From positions 2,162,081 to 2,226,080 of the forward strand of contig JAPTYO010000020.1 of assembly GCA_036873135.1 (NCBI GenBank): a stretch of DNA of 64,000 nt, read 5' to 3'. Position 1 is the stretch's first letter. Every line of letters begins with the position of its first letter. The stretch comes from Clarkia xantiana subsp. parviflora. Taxonomy: Eukaryota > Streptophyta > Magnoliopsida > Myrtales > Onagraceae. Under the pieces are notes generated by a model, which worked only from the letters and a program-made list of their open reading frames with translations, was not told the origin of the DNA and searched no databases. This document shows positions 12,027-22,550 of this stretch, piece after piece. Both the position numbers and the translations under genes were made by a program.

Positions 12027-12434
12027 ATTATTTCTCATGTGTTTCAAGTTTGTTGGATTTACATTAATAGTCTTTAGAGTGATATGTCAACATCTGATTG
12101 GTTGTTAATTGTCCTACCAAGCTGACATGACATCGTGAGAATCCTTACATATGCTGACGTGGCATCATGAGAATTCTTCTCTGTGCTGACGTGGCATCGT
12201 GAGAATCATTCTACCTCTTTCCTCTTGCTTTATTATTTCTCATGTGTTTCAAGTTTGTTGGATTTACATTAATAGTCTTTAGAGTGATATGTCAACATCT
12301 GATTGGTTGATAATTGTCCTACCAAGCTGACATGACATCGTGAGAATCCTTACATATGCTGACGTGGCATCATGAGAATTCTTCTCTGTGCTGACGTGGC
12401 ATCGTGAGAATCATTCTACCTCTTTCCTCTTGCT
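12027..12434. repeat. 204-bp perfect-period tandem duplication
   Basis: The unit beginning 'tattatttctcatgtgtttc' occurs at 12027-12230 and 12231-12434 and is almost identical (for example one change, ggttgttaatt to ggttgataatt). Each unit contains three copies of a shorter 'gctgacgtggcatcgtgagaat' type phrase. It ends at a Helitron-type 5' terminus (minus strand TCTATATATATAATAAAGC at 12450). Confidence 0.92.
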
Positions 12435-12450
12435 TTATTATATATATAGA

Positions 12451-13760
12451 TAGATAATTATATAGTAGTTAATAACAAAATCTCTACTAAACTCGAACTT
12501 TGATTCAATTTTAAAAAAAAAATTATGGGATTTTTGTTTCAATCAAAATTTACATATGTTAGCAAATTATTAAATATAAAATGAGCATACTATGATCATT
12601 TTAAAAGTTAAAAACAATTTTGAAGTTATGGTCCAAAATGCAAAATGTATAGAGTTGTACCACGGCACAATCATAAAAAAAGATTCATCAGAAAAATTCA
12701 TATTATTAAATAATGTTATAAAATTTTAATATATATATATGTAGATAAATTTATTTTCTTTACTTTATTAAAATTTATTTAATTTTAAATGTCATGATTA
12801 AAAAACCGTAAATTTCTATAAAATATTTTAATTTATAAACAATTTTTATATAAATTATATATAAATAGTTTTCAAATATCATATGATATATGATATCAAT
12901 TTATGTACACTACTTAAATAAATTAGTTAACAATAAAATATTTATATTCTTATAATATATTATTGAATTACTAAAAAATTTATACTAAATCAATAATTTA
13001 TATTATATTATAAATTTTCATATATATATATATACATAAGATTCTACAGTGCGCGATTAGGTGCATATAACTTCAAGGGTTCGACTAAAATAAACTCGAG
13101 TTTATTTCAACTCGATTTCTCAGCCGTTTGATCATGCATGTGTAACAAACACTTTTTACCTCTCCTGAATTCTGTTTATTTTCTCTCATGATCTAGAGAT
13201 TGAGAAATAAAATTAAAATAAACTCACTGCATTTTAGCCAACCCTAACTTCAGCTTAAACTTTCTCACCCATCATGTGGTGGCTAGGCCTAGCCCTTAAT
13301 TTAATTAGCCGAAATCTTGTCAATAAATATGTTATTCTCTTTCCAGACCAATAAATATGTTTTTTTTGTCATGAGAACTAATAATAAATATATTTAATTT
13401 TTAAACACCTTGCGGTGGCTAGTCCATTTCTTTTAAATAAATAATAATAATAAATCATTAAAATTACGCCTAAAGCTATGTGAAAGTTCCAACGAAGATA
13501 GGGTGCACAGATTGTGTTTTTCCCCCCAGATCTGTGTGTATATATAGAATGATGATTATTTAAATAACAAATCAATACGCAATTATTATATATTAAATTT
13601 GCATTTTTCGGAATTTTAAATAAAATATTATTTTCAAAGTTATTTATATATATAATAAATTCTGAATGAAGATAATCGATGTATTTACAATAATTAATAA
13701 GGGTTTTATAGTTATTAACTTTATAGCATTATTGCACTAGGGAGTTGAGGATTTTTAAGT
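12451..13760. other. AT-rich intergenic DNA, nothing recognised
   Basis: This is mostly A/T runs and short TA repeats (for example at 13021-13033). A slightly richer patch at 13050-13290 contains 'ataaactcgagtttatttcaactcgat', a small palindrome-like phrase. No open frame of interest, RNA gene or element boundary was identified. Confidence 0.5.
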
Positions 13761-13995
13761 TGCAATTAATCGCAATTAAAATTTCGTTGATTTCGAACCG
13801 TTCAAGATTCAATGTATACAATTAATCGCAATTAAAATTTCGGGTCGTTCAAGATTTAATTTATGCAATTAATCGAAATTAAATTTTCTCTGATTTCGAA
13901 CCGTTCAAGATTCAATGTATGCAATTAATCGCAATTAAAATTTCAGACCGTTCAGGATTCAATGTATGTAATTAATCGAAATTAAAATTTCACTG
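13761..13995. repeat. Minisatellite with alternating 57- and 46-bp units
   Basis: The core 'gcaattaatcgcaattaaaattt' recurs five times (about 13762, 13818, 13865, 13921, 13968). Spacing alternates near 57 and 46 bp because one spacer type carries 'tgatttcgaaccgttcaagattcaatgta' and the other a shortened 'cgggtcgttcaagattt' form. The higher-order period is therefore about 103 bp. Confidence 0.8.
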
Positions 13996-14190
13996 ATTTT
14001 AACAGAAGTTTGACGCGGAGCCGGCGAACGAAGATACCAGGCGGTACGGGCGACTGACAGTCTCATTGGCAGAGCCATCTCTATCTCCGGCGAGATATCG
14101 TCGGTGATCATCGAAGTCATATCTGTTGAAGAACAGACGCGTGACACGAATCCGAAGACCAAAGGTAGCATGCAGTACGGCCATCTAAAA
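13996..14190. other. GC-rich islet next to a Helitron 3' end, possible captured exon
   Basis: About 195 bp of balanced composition with short open frames on both strands. It lies about 200 bp before a plus-strand Helitron 3' end. No family was recognised in any frame. Helitrons are known to capture gene fragments, so a captured exon is a reasonable but unproved reading. Confidence 0.35.
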
Positions 14191-14359
14191 TTTATTTGTG
14201 AATTTGCGCAATGGTATTTTATGGTTCAAAATTTTCAGTCTTTCGTTTACTTTTTCAAATTTTAGACTAATGTTTTATTTAAAAATAGTGTTTCAACATA
14301 TTACAAATAGTCAGTATATTTATCGAATATTAGTTTGTTAATTATACATACTTGGTAAG

Positions 14360-14392
14360 TCAACCCGCGCGATGCGCGGAAAATGCACCTAG
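14360..14392 (+). mobile_element. Helitron 3' terminus in plus orientation
   Basis: A palindrome at 14365-14379 (CCGCGC/GCGCGG arms) is followed by AAAATGCACCTAG and then T. This matches the Helitron 3' rule (hairpin, about 10 nt, CTAG, inserted before T). The matching 5' TC end was not located with confidence, so only the terminus is annotated. Confidence 0.6.
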
Positions 14393-15713
14393 TTAGTTTG
14401 TAATTTGTGCATAACGATGAGAAGAAATTTAAGCTATATATAATATATTTTTTTAAATCTACATCTTATTATTAATTAAATTTGTTATAATAACGTAGAT
14501 AAATTAGAAATATATGATTGCATATGTCATTTGTGAGGTTTTCGTCCATACTTTCACATAACAAAATATGTTTTGTAAATCATAGTGTTGTATAAAAATC
14601 GATGACTCTTTAATTATAATAATATTCAACAGTAAATAATATAATTAAAAAATAAAAATAAAAACAAAATAATTTTGTGTATATAAAATTATAAAATAAT
14701 ATCTCATGACGTGACATCGTGTTGTTGGTAGTTTTTTTTTTTTTTTTAATAGTAGTGTATGCAAGTCTTATATATATTATGTGATATTCCATTCAGAAGT
14801 TTAAGTTAGAAATATATAATGTCATGTTCATCTTTGCTTTCACATAAAATATATCAGTTCATGAATCAGAGTATCGTAAAAAATGGTATATCTCAGTAAA
14901 CTTAAAGAAAATGTTTTCAATGTATTAAAATTATAAAAATACTATTTAATAATATGTAAGCCAATGTGACATTTTATTGTTGATTAATTTGTTACAGTTG
15001 TGTATGTAAATTAGAAATATATGATGTTATATGTCATTCATTACATTTTCATCTGTATTTTCACATGAAAAAATATATTTAAAAATTCGAATACCTTGAA
15101 AGAAGTTATAACTTTTTTATTACAATATTCAACTAGTAAATTAAATTTTCTAAAGATTTGTTTTTTTTTTTGCCATAAAATTTTCTAAAAATTAAAATTA
15201 TTAAAAAATATATATATTTAATTAATTGAAAATAAATGTGTCACAACTCACAATCATTAATTCCGAATTCCGGTGCATTTTTTAACTTAAATTTACTAAG
15301 TTTACCATGTATTATTTCTTAACTTAATCGAGTGGAATATTGAAGAATTATAACTCTTTAGATTTTCTCAAAATAAAGTGATCTACCTTCTCTATCAAGT
15401 TTGTTGGCATGTCTTTGTATGATTCATTCACTAGTGTGTAGTGACTCAATTTCAATACATTTTTCCACAATAATTTTCAGTGTTTCACTTAGTAAAATTT
15501 GACCTTGTTTTACACCGTAGAACCATAGCTGAAATCATCTGATTACTATATTGACCGAAAATTCAAAATCAGTCATTACCTTCTACCATTTTTATTTTGG
15601 CCAGTAATACAAATACTATAACTGAAAAATGTTCCAATATTAAGATTATAATAATGCTTTAAATATTCAAATCGGCTTGATAATAATTGAATTGAAATAT
15701 TTGCAAGTGTCCA
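14393..15713. other. AT-rich DNA with three diverged tandem units
   Basis: A phrase like 'ttagaaatatatgatg.catatgtcat...ttcac' occurs at about 14502, 14806 and 15010, with similar downstream text each time, so three old tandem copies of 200-300 bp are likely. No gene is seen. Positions 15300-15713 hold nothing recognised. Confidence 0.45.
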
Positions 15714-15716
15714 TTA

Positions 15717-16068
15717 GAGCACTTTCAATGGACAAATTTTTCAACACATTTGCTTATGTGGATGTGAGAGGATTGGACAAAATTTGTCCATACCACTAAT
15801 TGTCCATCTAATTTATTATTCTCTTTCATCTAAGTTGTCCATGAGACATTTTGTATTCTTTCATATTTTGCTATAGTTTTTATTCTCTCTCCATGTTGTA
15901 TCTAATATTTATATTATATAATAATCAAAATTGAGACAAAAATTGTCTTTGTCATTGTAGGAGGTTAAGCCATTTCAAACTAAATTAATATTATTATTAC
16001 AATTAATGATGTGGAGGTGAGTTGGCTTAAAATGGGAACCAAAATGGCTTGCACCATTGGAAGTGCTC
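15717..16068. mobile_element. Tourist-like MITE, first of an adjacent pair
   Basis: The left end GAGCACTTTCAATGG and right end CCATTGGAAGTGCTC form the terminal inverted repeats. TTA precedes the left end (15714-15716), as expected for PIF/Harbinger-related MITEs. Two bases (TT) separate it from the next element. No coding sequence is present. Confidence 0.8.
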
Positions 16069-16070
16069 TT

Positions 16071-16399
16071 GAGCACTTTCAATGGGCAAATTTTGGTGGA
16101 CATTTGCTTATGTGGATGAGACATTTTATGTCTTTACCACTAATTGTCTTCCTTCATCTTATTCTCTTTCATCTAAGTTGTCCATAGACATTTCTAAATT
16201 TATACTATCTCTCCAAGTTTTATTGGTTTATTTAGTATCTCTCCATAGTTTATTAGCTTATTTATATTATATAAATATTTTAAAGTGTCTTTACCATTGT
16301 ATGGGATAAAGACATTTTAAATTAAATTTGAAAATTGATGAAGTGGAGATGACGTGACTCAAAATGGGAACCAAAATGTCATCAACCATTGTGATGCTC
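16071..16399. mobile_element. Tourist-like MITE, second of an adjacent pair
   Basis: It starts GAGCACTTTCAATGGGC and ends CCATTGTGATGCTC, followed by TTA (16400-16402). Its interior is a shorter relative of the element at 15717-16068 ('tttgcttatgtggatgaga', 'ctctttcatctaagttgtccat', 'aaatgggaaccaaaatg'). The open frame inside it is not a gene. Confidence 0.8.
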
Positions 16400-16632
16400 T
16401 TAGGAAGAGTAAATGGAGCCAAATCCTCACGTGGGGAAAGAAGAACATTAAATTATATTAATATTATAGTCTACGCGAAAAAAAAATGCATTTAGGAGAA
16501 AGCAGAAGATTTTCACGTCTGAAGTAGACTGAATGATTTGTTTATTTAAAAAGATTTCAATAAATAAATAAAAAGAAAGATCAATGTCAAGGTTTAAAAT
16601 AATTAAATTGTAAGTAATTAATTGACTATTTA

Positions 16633-17049
16633 GAGCATCCACAATGGTTTTACATAAAATGTATTTTTTAAAGTTGCCACGTAGACATTTATGTACACTT
16701 TAAGTAATACGTAAATTTAAGACACACGTAAAAAATATTTTCTCTGCAATCGTATTACTTAAACATATTCCTTAAATATATTTTATTATTAGATTTTCCA
16801 ACAACCACCAATAAGATATTAGCATTAATTATAAAATGAATTAATTTATAATAAAAAATTGGTTACGTAATACATAGTACATTACTTAAATTTAAGGAAT
16901 GCTTTATGTAAAAACATAAATTTACGTGTGGGTCCCATCTTTAAGGAATGCTATGTAAAACCACTGTAGATCGTTTTTGTTGCTTTACTTAAATAAACAT
17001 GTAGGACCCACGTTTACGTAATCTTTACGTAATACCATTGTGGATGCTC
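16633..17049. mobile_element. Complete Tourist-like MITE with TTA target duplication
   Basis: Perfect 15-bp termini GAGCATCCACAATGG and CCATTGTGGATGCTC are flanked by TTA at 16630-16632 and 17050-17052. It is 417 bp long and non-coding. Internally it carries 'ggttacgtaatacatagta' and 'tgtgggtcccat' phrases in inverted arrangement, so it could fold as a long hairpin. A truncated relative lies at 5471-5665. Confidence 0.9.
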
Positions 17050-17324
17050 TTACCAATTAAGTTTATTCGATTAACATGTAAACATGTCTATTAAATATAT
17101 TGGATTCAAATAAAATGAACTCAAATTATTTTTTTAACTTGATTTTTTATCTATTAAATCATGTATATTCTTATACGTATAAAATAAATTTTTTTTTTTA
17201 TCTATATTAAAATTGATTAATTATTTTTCTTAATTTAACCGTTGAAATATACTTGAATTTATTTAAGTCCATTCGTATAATATATATTATATTGTCTTGA
17301 TTATATCATCTCAGCATTTATAAT

Positions 17325-17766
17325 TAGGGGTGTCAACGAGGTGAGACGGAGCGGGTATCGCCAGTCCCGTACCCGTCCCGTGCCCGTTTCATACATTTGT
17401 GACGCGGGGCGGGTCGACTCGTGGGTCGCCTCACGTCGGACATAATTTTTTATTTCAATCCTTAAATCCTAAATTATATGTTCACCGTGTCTAAATTCAA
17501 CTCCAAATTCGATTACAAATTTAACTTCAAATTCAAATACAAATCACCAAACTCATTAGAATTATTATAATTTTGACTATGTCTTACTTATATTACCTAT
17601 ATAATTTTATATATATGTTAAATATATTTGTAAAATGAATGTGCGGGGCGAATCATCGAGGCCCCATAACCCAAAACCTAGACTTGTCCCACGGGCGCTG
17701 ACCACTAATCGGCGAGTTTAAAATCAGGGCAGGTATCCACATGTCAGCGGAAAAATGACACCCCTA
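17325..17766. mobile_element. hAT-like non-autonomous element, TAGGGGTGTCAA family
   Basis: The left end TAGGGGTGTCAACGAGG and right end ATGACACCCCTA share an 11-bp inverted terminus. Flanks (TTTATAAT left, TTTAGGGT right) agree only in the first half, so the 8-bp duplication is imperfect. Subterminal regions are GC-rich (gggcgggt...), the middle AT-rich. The element is missing from copy B near 24530. Confidence 0.7.
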
Positions 17767-17773
17767 TTTAGGG

Positions 17774-18250
17774 TTAATTAGCTCAATGCACCCATACGTT
17801 TCTGCATGTTGCTGGATGCACCAGACATGTAAGCGAATGCACCCATACGTTTTACTATGTTCGTGAATGCACCTGAATCAACCACCGCGATGACGACCAG
17901 TCACCGCGATTGCGAGTAGCAGACGACCAACCACGAAGATACACGGCAATGCAGTGAAGACGAGTAGCGATACAAAGAAGCGTGTCTGCAGAGGTTTATG
18001 TATAGGGTAATTAATTTCATCACGACCATAAAAGATGATATAACTGTCATTAGCAAAATCAATTTTTTTAATTAAAAAAATGTTTGCATGTGTGTAACAC
18101 GTGAATATCTAACGACAAAAATAAACGGTAATTAGACGAAAGGTGTATTGAGTAACAAAGCAATACATATCAATGCATTTAGCAACATGAAAAAATATAT
18201 AAGTACATTTAGCAACATGACTAAAACATGTGGTGCAGTTGGCTAATTAA
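17774..18250. mobile_element. MITE with TTAATTAGC termini
   Basis: The left end TTAATTAGCTCAATGCACC and right end GGTGCAGTTGGCTAATTAA are imperfect inverted repeats. Inner sequence repeats 'gcacccatacgttt' near the left and 'cattta gcaacatg' near the right. A fragment of the same family lies at 130-262. It is absent from copy B of the segmental duplication. Confidence 0.6.
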
Positions 18251-18792
18251 ATTTATGAATTATGACCTTCCAAATTATTGTATCGTTGTATTATTCATTT
18301 AAACGGGAACGGCACTTTTCCTCTGCCCCATTTCCACGAAAATGCCCTCTTTCTTTTCGGCCTAAAACTAAATCAAAATCTATAGTTCAATTCTATACCC
18401 CTTTTCAAATGTCATGAGCTCATGACATGTATCTATTAGGAATATGTATTTTGTTAGGAAAAAAAAAAAATAGGGATATATTTAGGGAAAAGTACGGATA
18501 ATTTGTATTATGTTTGCTTAGAATAGTAAAAGATATAACATGTTTCATAATAGTATAATATGTTTCGTTTTGTTTGTTTTAGATGGAATATATTAACGCC
18601 GTTAAATCTAACCGTTAAGTTATTACATGTTATGTACACGAGTTACCGAAATAATAAACAAATAAATAATACCTGTTATGCCCTTATGAAGTCGACTGCA
18701 TGAACCCAAATTAAACGCTATTTTCCCAATACTGCAATTACTATATCATATATGCAGCCCACATAACACCAAAATTCAGAAAAGGGCTTCTT

Positions 18793-18936
18793 CAATTTCA
18801 TCTTAGCACACCAACAACCTCACTGTATACAACATTAGCCAACTATCAGATGAAGCACATAAGGCAATTTCATCTTAGCACACCAACAACCTCACTGTAT
18901 ACAACATTAGCCAACTATCAGATGAAGCACATAAGG
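18793..18936. repeat. 72-bp tandem duplication
   Basis: The unit starting 'caatttcatcttagcacacc' and ending 'gaagcacataagg' occurs at 18793-18864 and 18865-18936 with no visible differences, so the duplication is recent. Confidence 0.92.
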
Positions 18937-18949
18937 CAAGGATAGACTC

Positions 18950-19345
18950 AGATAGGATTTATCCAGTCCAGTCGAGCTTTTTCTGAAGCCGAATTGAGCT
19001 TAAGTTCAATTGTATTTGACTCGAGAGGCTCGCGAGCTTATTCAAACTTTTTTTATTTTGCATTCGAGTCGGGTCGAGTTTAATTAAACTTTATATAATA
19101 TATATATTCAATTCAAGTCGATCAAACTCGAAGCTTAATCGAGTCGAGTTCGAGCTAAGGTGCACCATTTATGATTTAATTGAATTTTTTTAACCTTATC
19201 GAACTGAGTCGAGCCGAGTTCGAACTCGTCGAGTATGACACCAAGTCGAACTCGAACTTGAAAAATTAAGGCTCGGTCGAGTTCGAACTCGAGTCAAATG
19301 AGTTGAGTTGAGCTTGCACTCGGCTCGTTTAAGCACCTAGTTTAA
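18950..19345. mobile_element. Decayed CGAG-rich hAT-like remnant
   Basis: The stretch is built from 'tcgagttcgagc' words, as in the element at 28131-28577, and ends 'ggctcgtttaagcacctag', a decayed form of ACTCGTTTACACCCCTA. The left terminus is not recognisable. It lies inside the TIR element at 18485-19921. Confidence 0.5.
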
Positions 19346-19438
19346 TGGCTAACCAGTGTTAGAAGGAATCAGTCCTGGTCTCCCGGACATGACTGAGCTA
19401 ATTCTCCAACGATTGGAAGGAAAAGAGATTGGAACGTG

Positions 19439-20566
19439 ACTATTCTCCCTCCTCAATTCAAGGAAAACCAAATCCTTCAACACCTTATGCAATTCTACTA
19501 TACAGATGACTCTCTCATTTCTTCTACGCTCTTACACAGAAAATGCTGAGAGTGGAGCTTCCAATGAAGGGGAAAAAGTGAACCGGCGGTCAGAACGAGT
19601 CTGATCGAACGAACTGGAAATCGGACACCTAATCGGTTCGGTATCAGGTTCGATTCTGGTAGCATTGGGTTAGGAAGAATGGAGAAGAAGCGTTTGGATA
19701 GTTACTTAAGGACAATTTAGGAACTTCATTTTTTTTAAATGTCTATTTAAATTGCATGTGCGCGGTACACAGATTCACTTAACAACTATTTAATGTAATA
19801 TGTAACTTTTCATCTAGAACAACCATTTTCAAACATATTACATCTAAAACGTACGACCACAAAAATGTTATATCTAAAAATATTTTTGACAAACATGTTA
19901 CATATTTTTCATACTTTTCCCTTAGGGTTAACAAATTCATTGGTTAGATAAGTTTATTAATGTTACTTTGGTTTGAATAAATGTTATTTGGTTATCTACG
20001 TAACTATTCACCTTCCTCAATTCAAGGAAAACCAAGTCCTTCAATGCCTTATGCAGTTCTACTATACATATGACTCTCTCCTTTCTTCGACGTTCTTACA
20101 CATAGAATGCTGAGAGCGGAGCTTCCAATGAAGGGGAAAAAGTGAACCACCGATCAGAACGAGTCCGATCGAGCAAACTGGAAATCTGACACCTAATCGG
20201 TCCGGTATCAGGTCCGATTCTGTCAGCATTGGGTCAAGAAGAATGGAGAAGAAGCGTTTGGATAGTTACTTAAGGACAATTTAGGAAATGTCTATTTAAA
20301 TTGCATGTGCAAGGCACACGGATTCACTTAACAACTATTTAATGTAATATGTAACTTTTCATCTAGAACAACTATTTTCAAACATATTACATCTTAAACA
20401 TACGACCATAAACATATTATATCTAAAAATATTTTTGACAAACATGTTACATATTTTTCATACTTTTCCCTTAATTTAAGGTTAACAAATCCATTGGTTA
20501 GATAAGTTTATTAATGTTACTTTGGTTTGAATAAATGTTATTTGGTTATCTACGTTTCTAAATAGT
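19439..20566. repeat. 564-bp tandem duplication spanning an element end and its flank
   Basis: The segment from 'actattctccctcctcaattc' (19439) to 'ttggttatctacgta' is repeated from 20003 with moderate divergence. Each unit contains the right end of the TIR element (…CATACTTTTCCC) plus about 80 bp of host flank ('gttaacaaat.cattggttagataag'). The duplication therefore happened after insertion. The unit includes an ungapped 'gaagaatggagaagaagcg' stretch but no convincing gene. Confidence 0.85.
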
Positions 20567-21044
20567 TATTAAATATTTACATTGAGATGAAATGTCCAAA
20601 ATAACATTTTAATATTTTGTTTTGCATACTCTCCGCCGTGTTCTATTAGATAAGATGTGTTATAGGTCTTGCAAAAAATAGGTGAATATTCAATTGAAGA
20701 CATTTTGTTACATCAATACCCATTTTAATCTCATTAATAAAAAAAATGCCAGCATATGTTTCTTTTTTTCCAATGTTATACACACGTAGCCATTTAATTT
20801 GCAACGGAAAGTTTACGTGGCGATTGAAAAGACAAAAAAAACTTCGAATATCAGTTTGAATTTGAATAAGAACAAAAAGAAATGTCTAATCTAGGGAAAT
20901 TAATGGATCAAAATCTACGGTTTTAACCCACATCCGCGCAACATACAATTCATGTAATTCATATCCGCATGAAAATTTATAGGCCACCAGTATCCACACC
21001 ACTACATAGTACGGTTACCCGCACCATGCAATATTTTATTTGGG

Positions 21045-21611
21045 TTAATATATAATTTAGTTATAACGTTTGTCAATGTGATCGTTTGATTCAAACGTGT
21101 GCTCTTTACTTACCTACGTTTTCAAATGTGACCGTTTGGTTACATTTTGATGAAATATTCAAAATAACATTTTTATATTCATTATTCGTCGCGTTCTTCA
21201 TCAAATTCATTGGGTTTTTCATTAAATAGTCTTAAAATTTTCAATTCTTTTAAAAATCGACACCAATTGAACCAGTAGAGTTGCTGTTGGGTTTAATCGA
21301 ACCCAGAAGAGCTGCTACATGGTTCGAATCCGAACCTTTTGTTTTGTTTTTGTTTTTTAAATAATTTAGAACATTTTATAAAAAACACGAAGAGTACAAT
21401 GAAGAACACATCGAATAAAACTTGAATTGATTGAAGATAATGGTAAAATTGTAATTTTATAATCATTTAATCACATTGTGTCAAACATAAGTAACTAAAT
21501 CAAACAATTTTGAATAATTTAATTACATTCTGAAACGTATGTAACCAAACTATCACATAAAAAATCATTTCACCACATTGTGCAAATATGAGCAACTAAA
21601 CCATATATTAA
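21045..21611. mobile_element. MITE with TTAATATAT termini
   Basis: The left end TTAATATATAATTTAGTTA and right end AGCAACTAAACCATATATTAA are imperfect inverted repeats that extend inward (…TGTCAATGTGATCG against CACATTGTGCA). It is 567 bp long and non-coding. Copy B of the segmental duplication has a simple 'tttattttaatccctattaaaa' at this point, consistent with an empty site. Confidence 0.6.
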
Positions 21612-21894
21612 AAAAAATTCTTTAGTCCAAAAAAAGTAAAAAAAGATCAAATTGATCCGAAAAAATCTAAAATATATCATAAGTCCAAAATAACAAAAAA
21701 AAAAAGGTCAAAATAATCCGTCAAAATTTCGGTCACCGACGACCACCTACGGGGCCGGAGGGTTTGAATTAGGACCTGACTTCCTGGTGAGTTTTTGGGT
21801 CGTCGGACGGAGTTGAGTGGTGACCGATCGAAATTGGTGGTAGACGCCCAATGTTGGGTGTTGAGATTGTGATGATGGTAAAGTGTTGTACATT

Positions 21895-22110
21895 AATATT
21901 TTTCCATTTTCAATGTCTCAACGAGGTTTGAACCCATAATCTCTAATTAAGGGATGAAGCGCAAAACCACTATATTATATTTTATGCCGATTAAACCCTA
22001 CTGACTTAGTTGCTAAATTTCCCAAAATAAAAATTTATCGAATATGTGATAATTATGGGTGTAAATGGTGGATTTTTTGAAACGTTCAACAAGCAATTTC
22101 CGTTGCAAAT
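21895..22110. repeat. Dispersed repeat shared with 43074-43210
   Basis: The phrases 'gtttgaacccataatctctaattaa', 'ggatgaagcgcaaaaccactatattatat' and 'ttttgaaacgttcaacaagcaatttccgtt' have close counterparts at 43085-43210. This looks like the end of a dispersed plant repeat. No coding sequence is present. Confidence 0.55.
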
Positions 22111-22269
22111 TAGACTAAAAATGTTTTTTTTTTTTAAATTATAAAAGTCCATATTATAATAATAAGTATTCACAATTCTTAATTTTGAGGGAATAGTCAA
22201 TCCCAGCTCAACTCTCAAGAATGTCCATTCTAATTTCTGCTGGAATTGAGAATTGAAATAAAAAGGCAA

Positions 22270-22550
22270 CTTTAACATCGCCTCCGCCGCCTTCCCGCTC
22301 GCTCGCCGCCTCCCGCCCGCTCGCTCGCCGCCCCCCTCCCGCCCGCTCGCCGCCTCCCGTCCGCTCGCTCGACACCTCCCGCCCTCCCGACTCTGCGTTT
22401 CGCTGCCCGCTGCCGGCCACCCACGTGCTCGCTCGCTTCCGCTCGCTAGCTCACCCCCTGCCGCCACCTCTCGTCCACCGATGCCTACACGTCACTCGTC
22501 GCTCGCTCATCGCTCGCCCGTCGTTCGATACTCGCACTCCGATGCCGCTC
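22270..22550. repeat. CG-rich simple array of cgctcgctcgccgcctcccgcc words
   Basis: An abrupt 280-bp GC-rich tract is made of CGCTCG and CGCCTCCCGCC words in an AT-rich setting. The long frame on the minus strand (Gly/Arg/Ala/Glu repeats) follows from the base repeats and has no protein features, so it is not called as a gene. From 22424 the words change to 'ctcgctcatcgctcgcccgtcg'. Confidence 0.75.

Larger units (their letters stand above)
18485..19921. mobile_element. 1.4-kb TIR element with TTA flanks, no transposase seen
   Basis: GGGAAAAGTACGGATAAT at the left and ATTTTTCATACTTTTCCC at the right are imperfect inverted termini, each flanked by TTA (18482-18484 and 19922-19924). Copy B of the segmental duplication reads straight through this point ('gtatttagggttaa'), giving an empty site. 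It contains a 72-bp tandem duplication and a CGAG-rich remnant. PIF/Harbinger relationship is inferred from the TTA and GGG/CCC ends only. Confidence 0.6.
17050..21800. repeat. Old segmental duplication, copy A (interrupted)
   Basis: Blocks of this region align in the same order with 24165-25740: 17053-17324, 18255-18484, 19922-20000 or 20474-20560, 20930-21044 and 21612-21790. The gaps in copy A correspond to separate insertions described below, which copy B lacks. No gene is contained. The match is by eye and is diverged. Confidence 0.7.

Noticed and set aside
13999..14184. Short open frames on the minus strand in the GC-rich islet
   Set aside because: Two overlapping minus frames and a plus frame are open, none recognised; described as a possible captured fragment instead of a gene.
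22006..22467. 153-residue minus-strand open frame rich in Gly, Arg, Ala and Glu
   Set aside because: The frame is produced by the CG-rich simple array at 22270-22550 and ends in AT-rich filler; no protein features.
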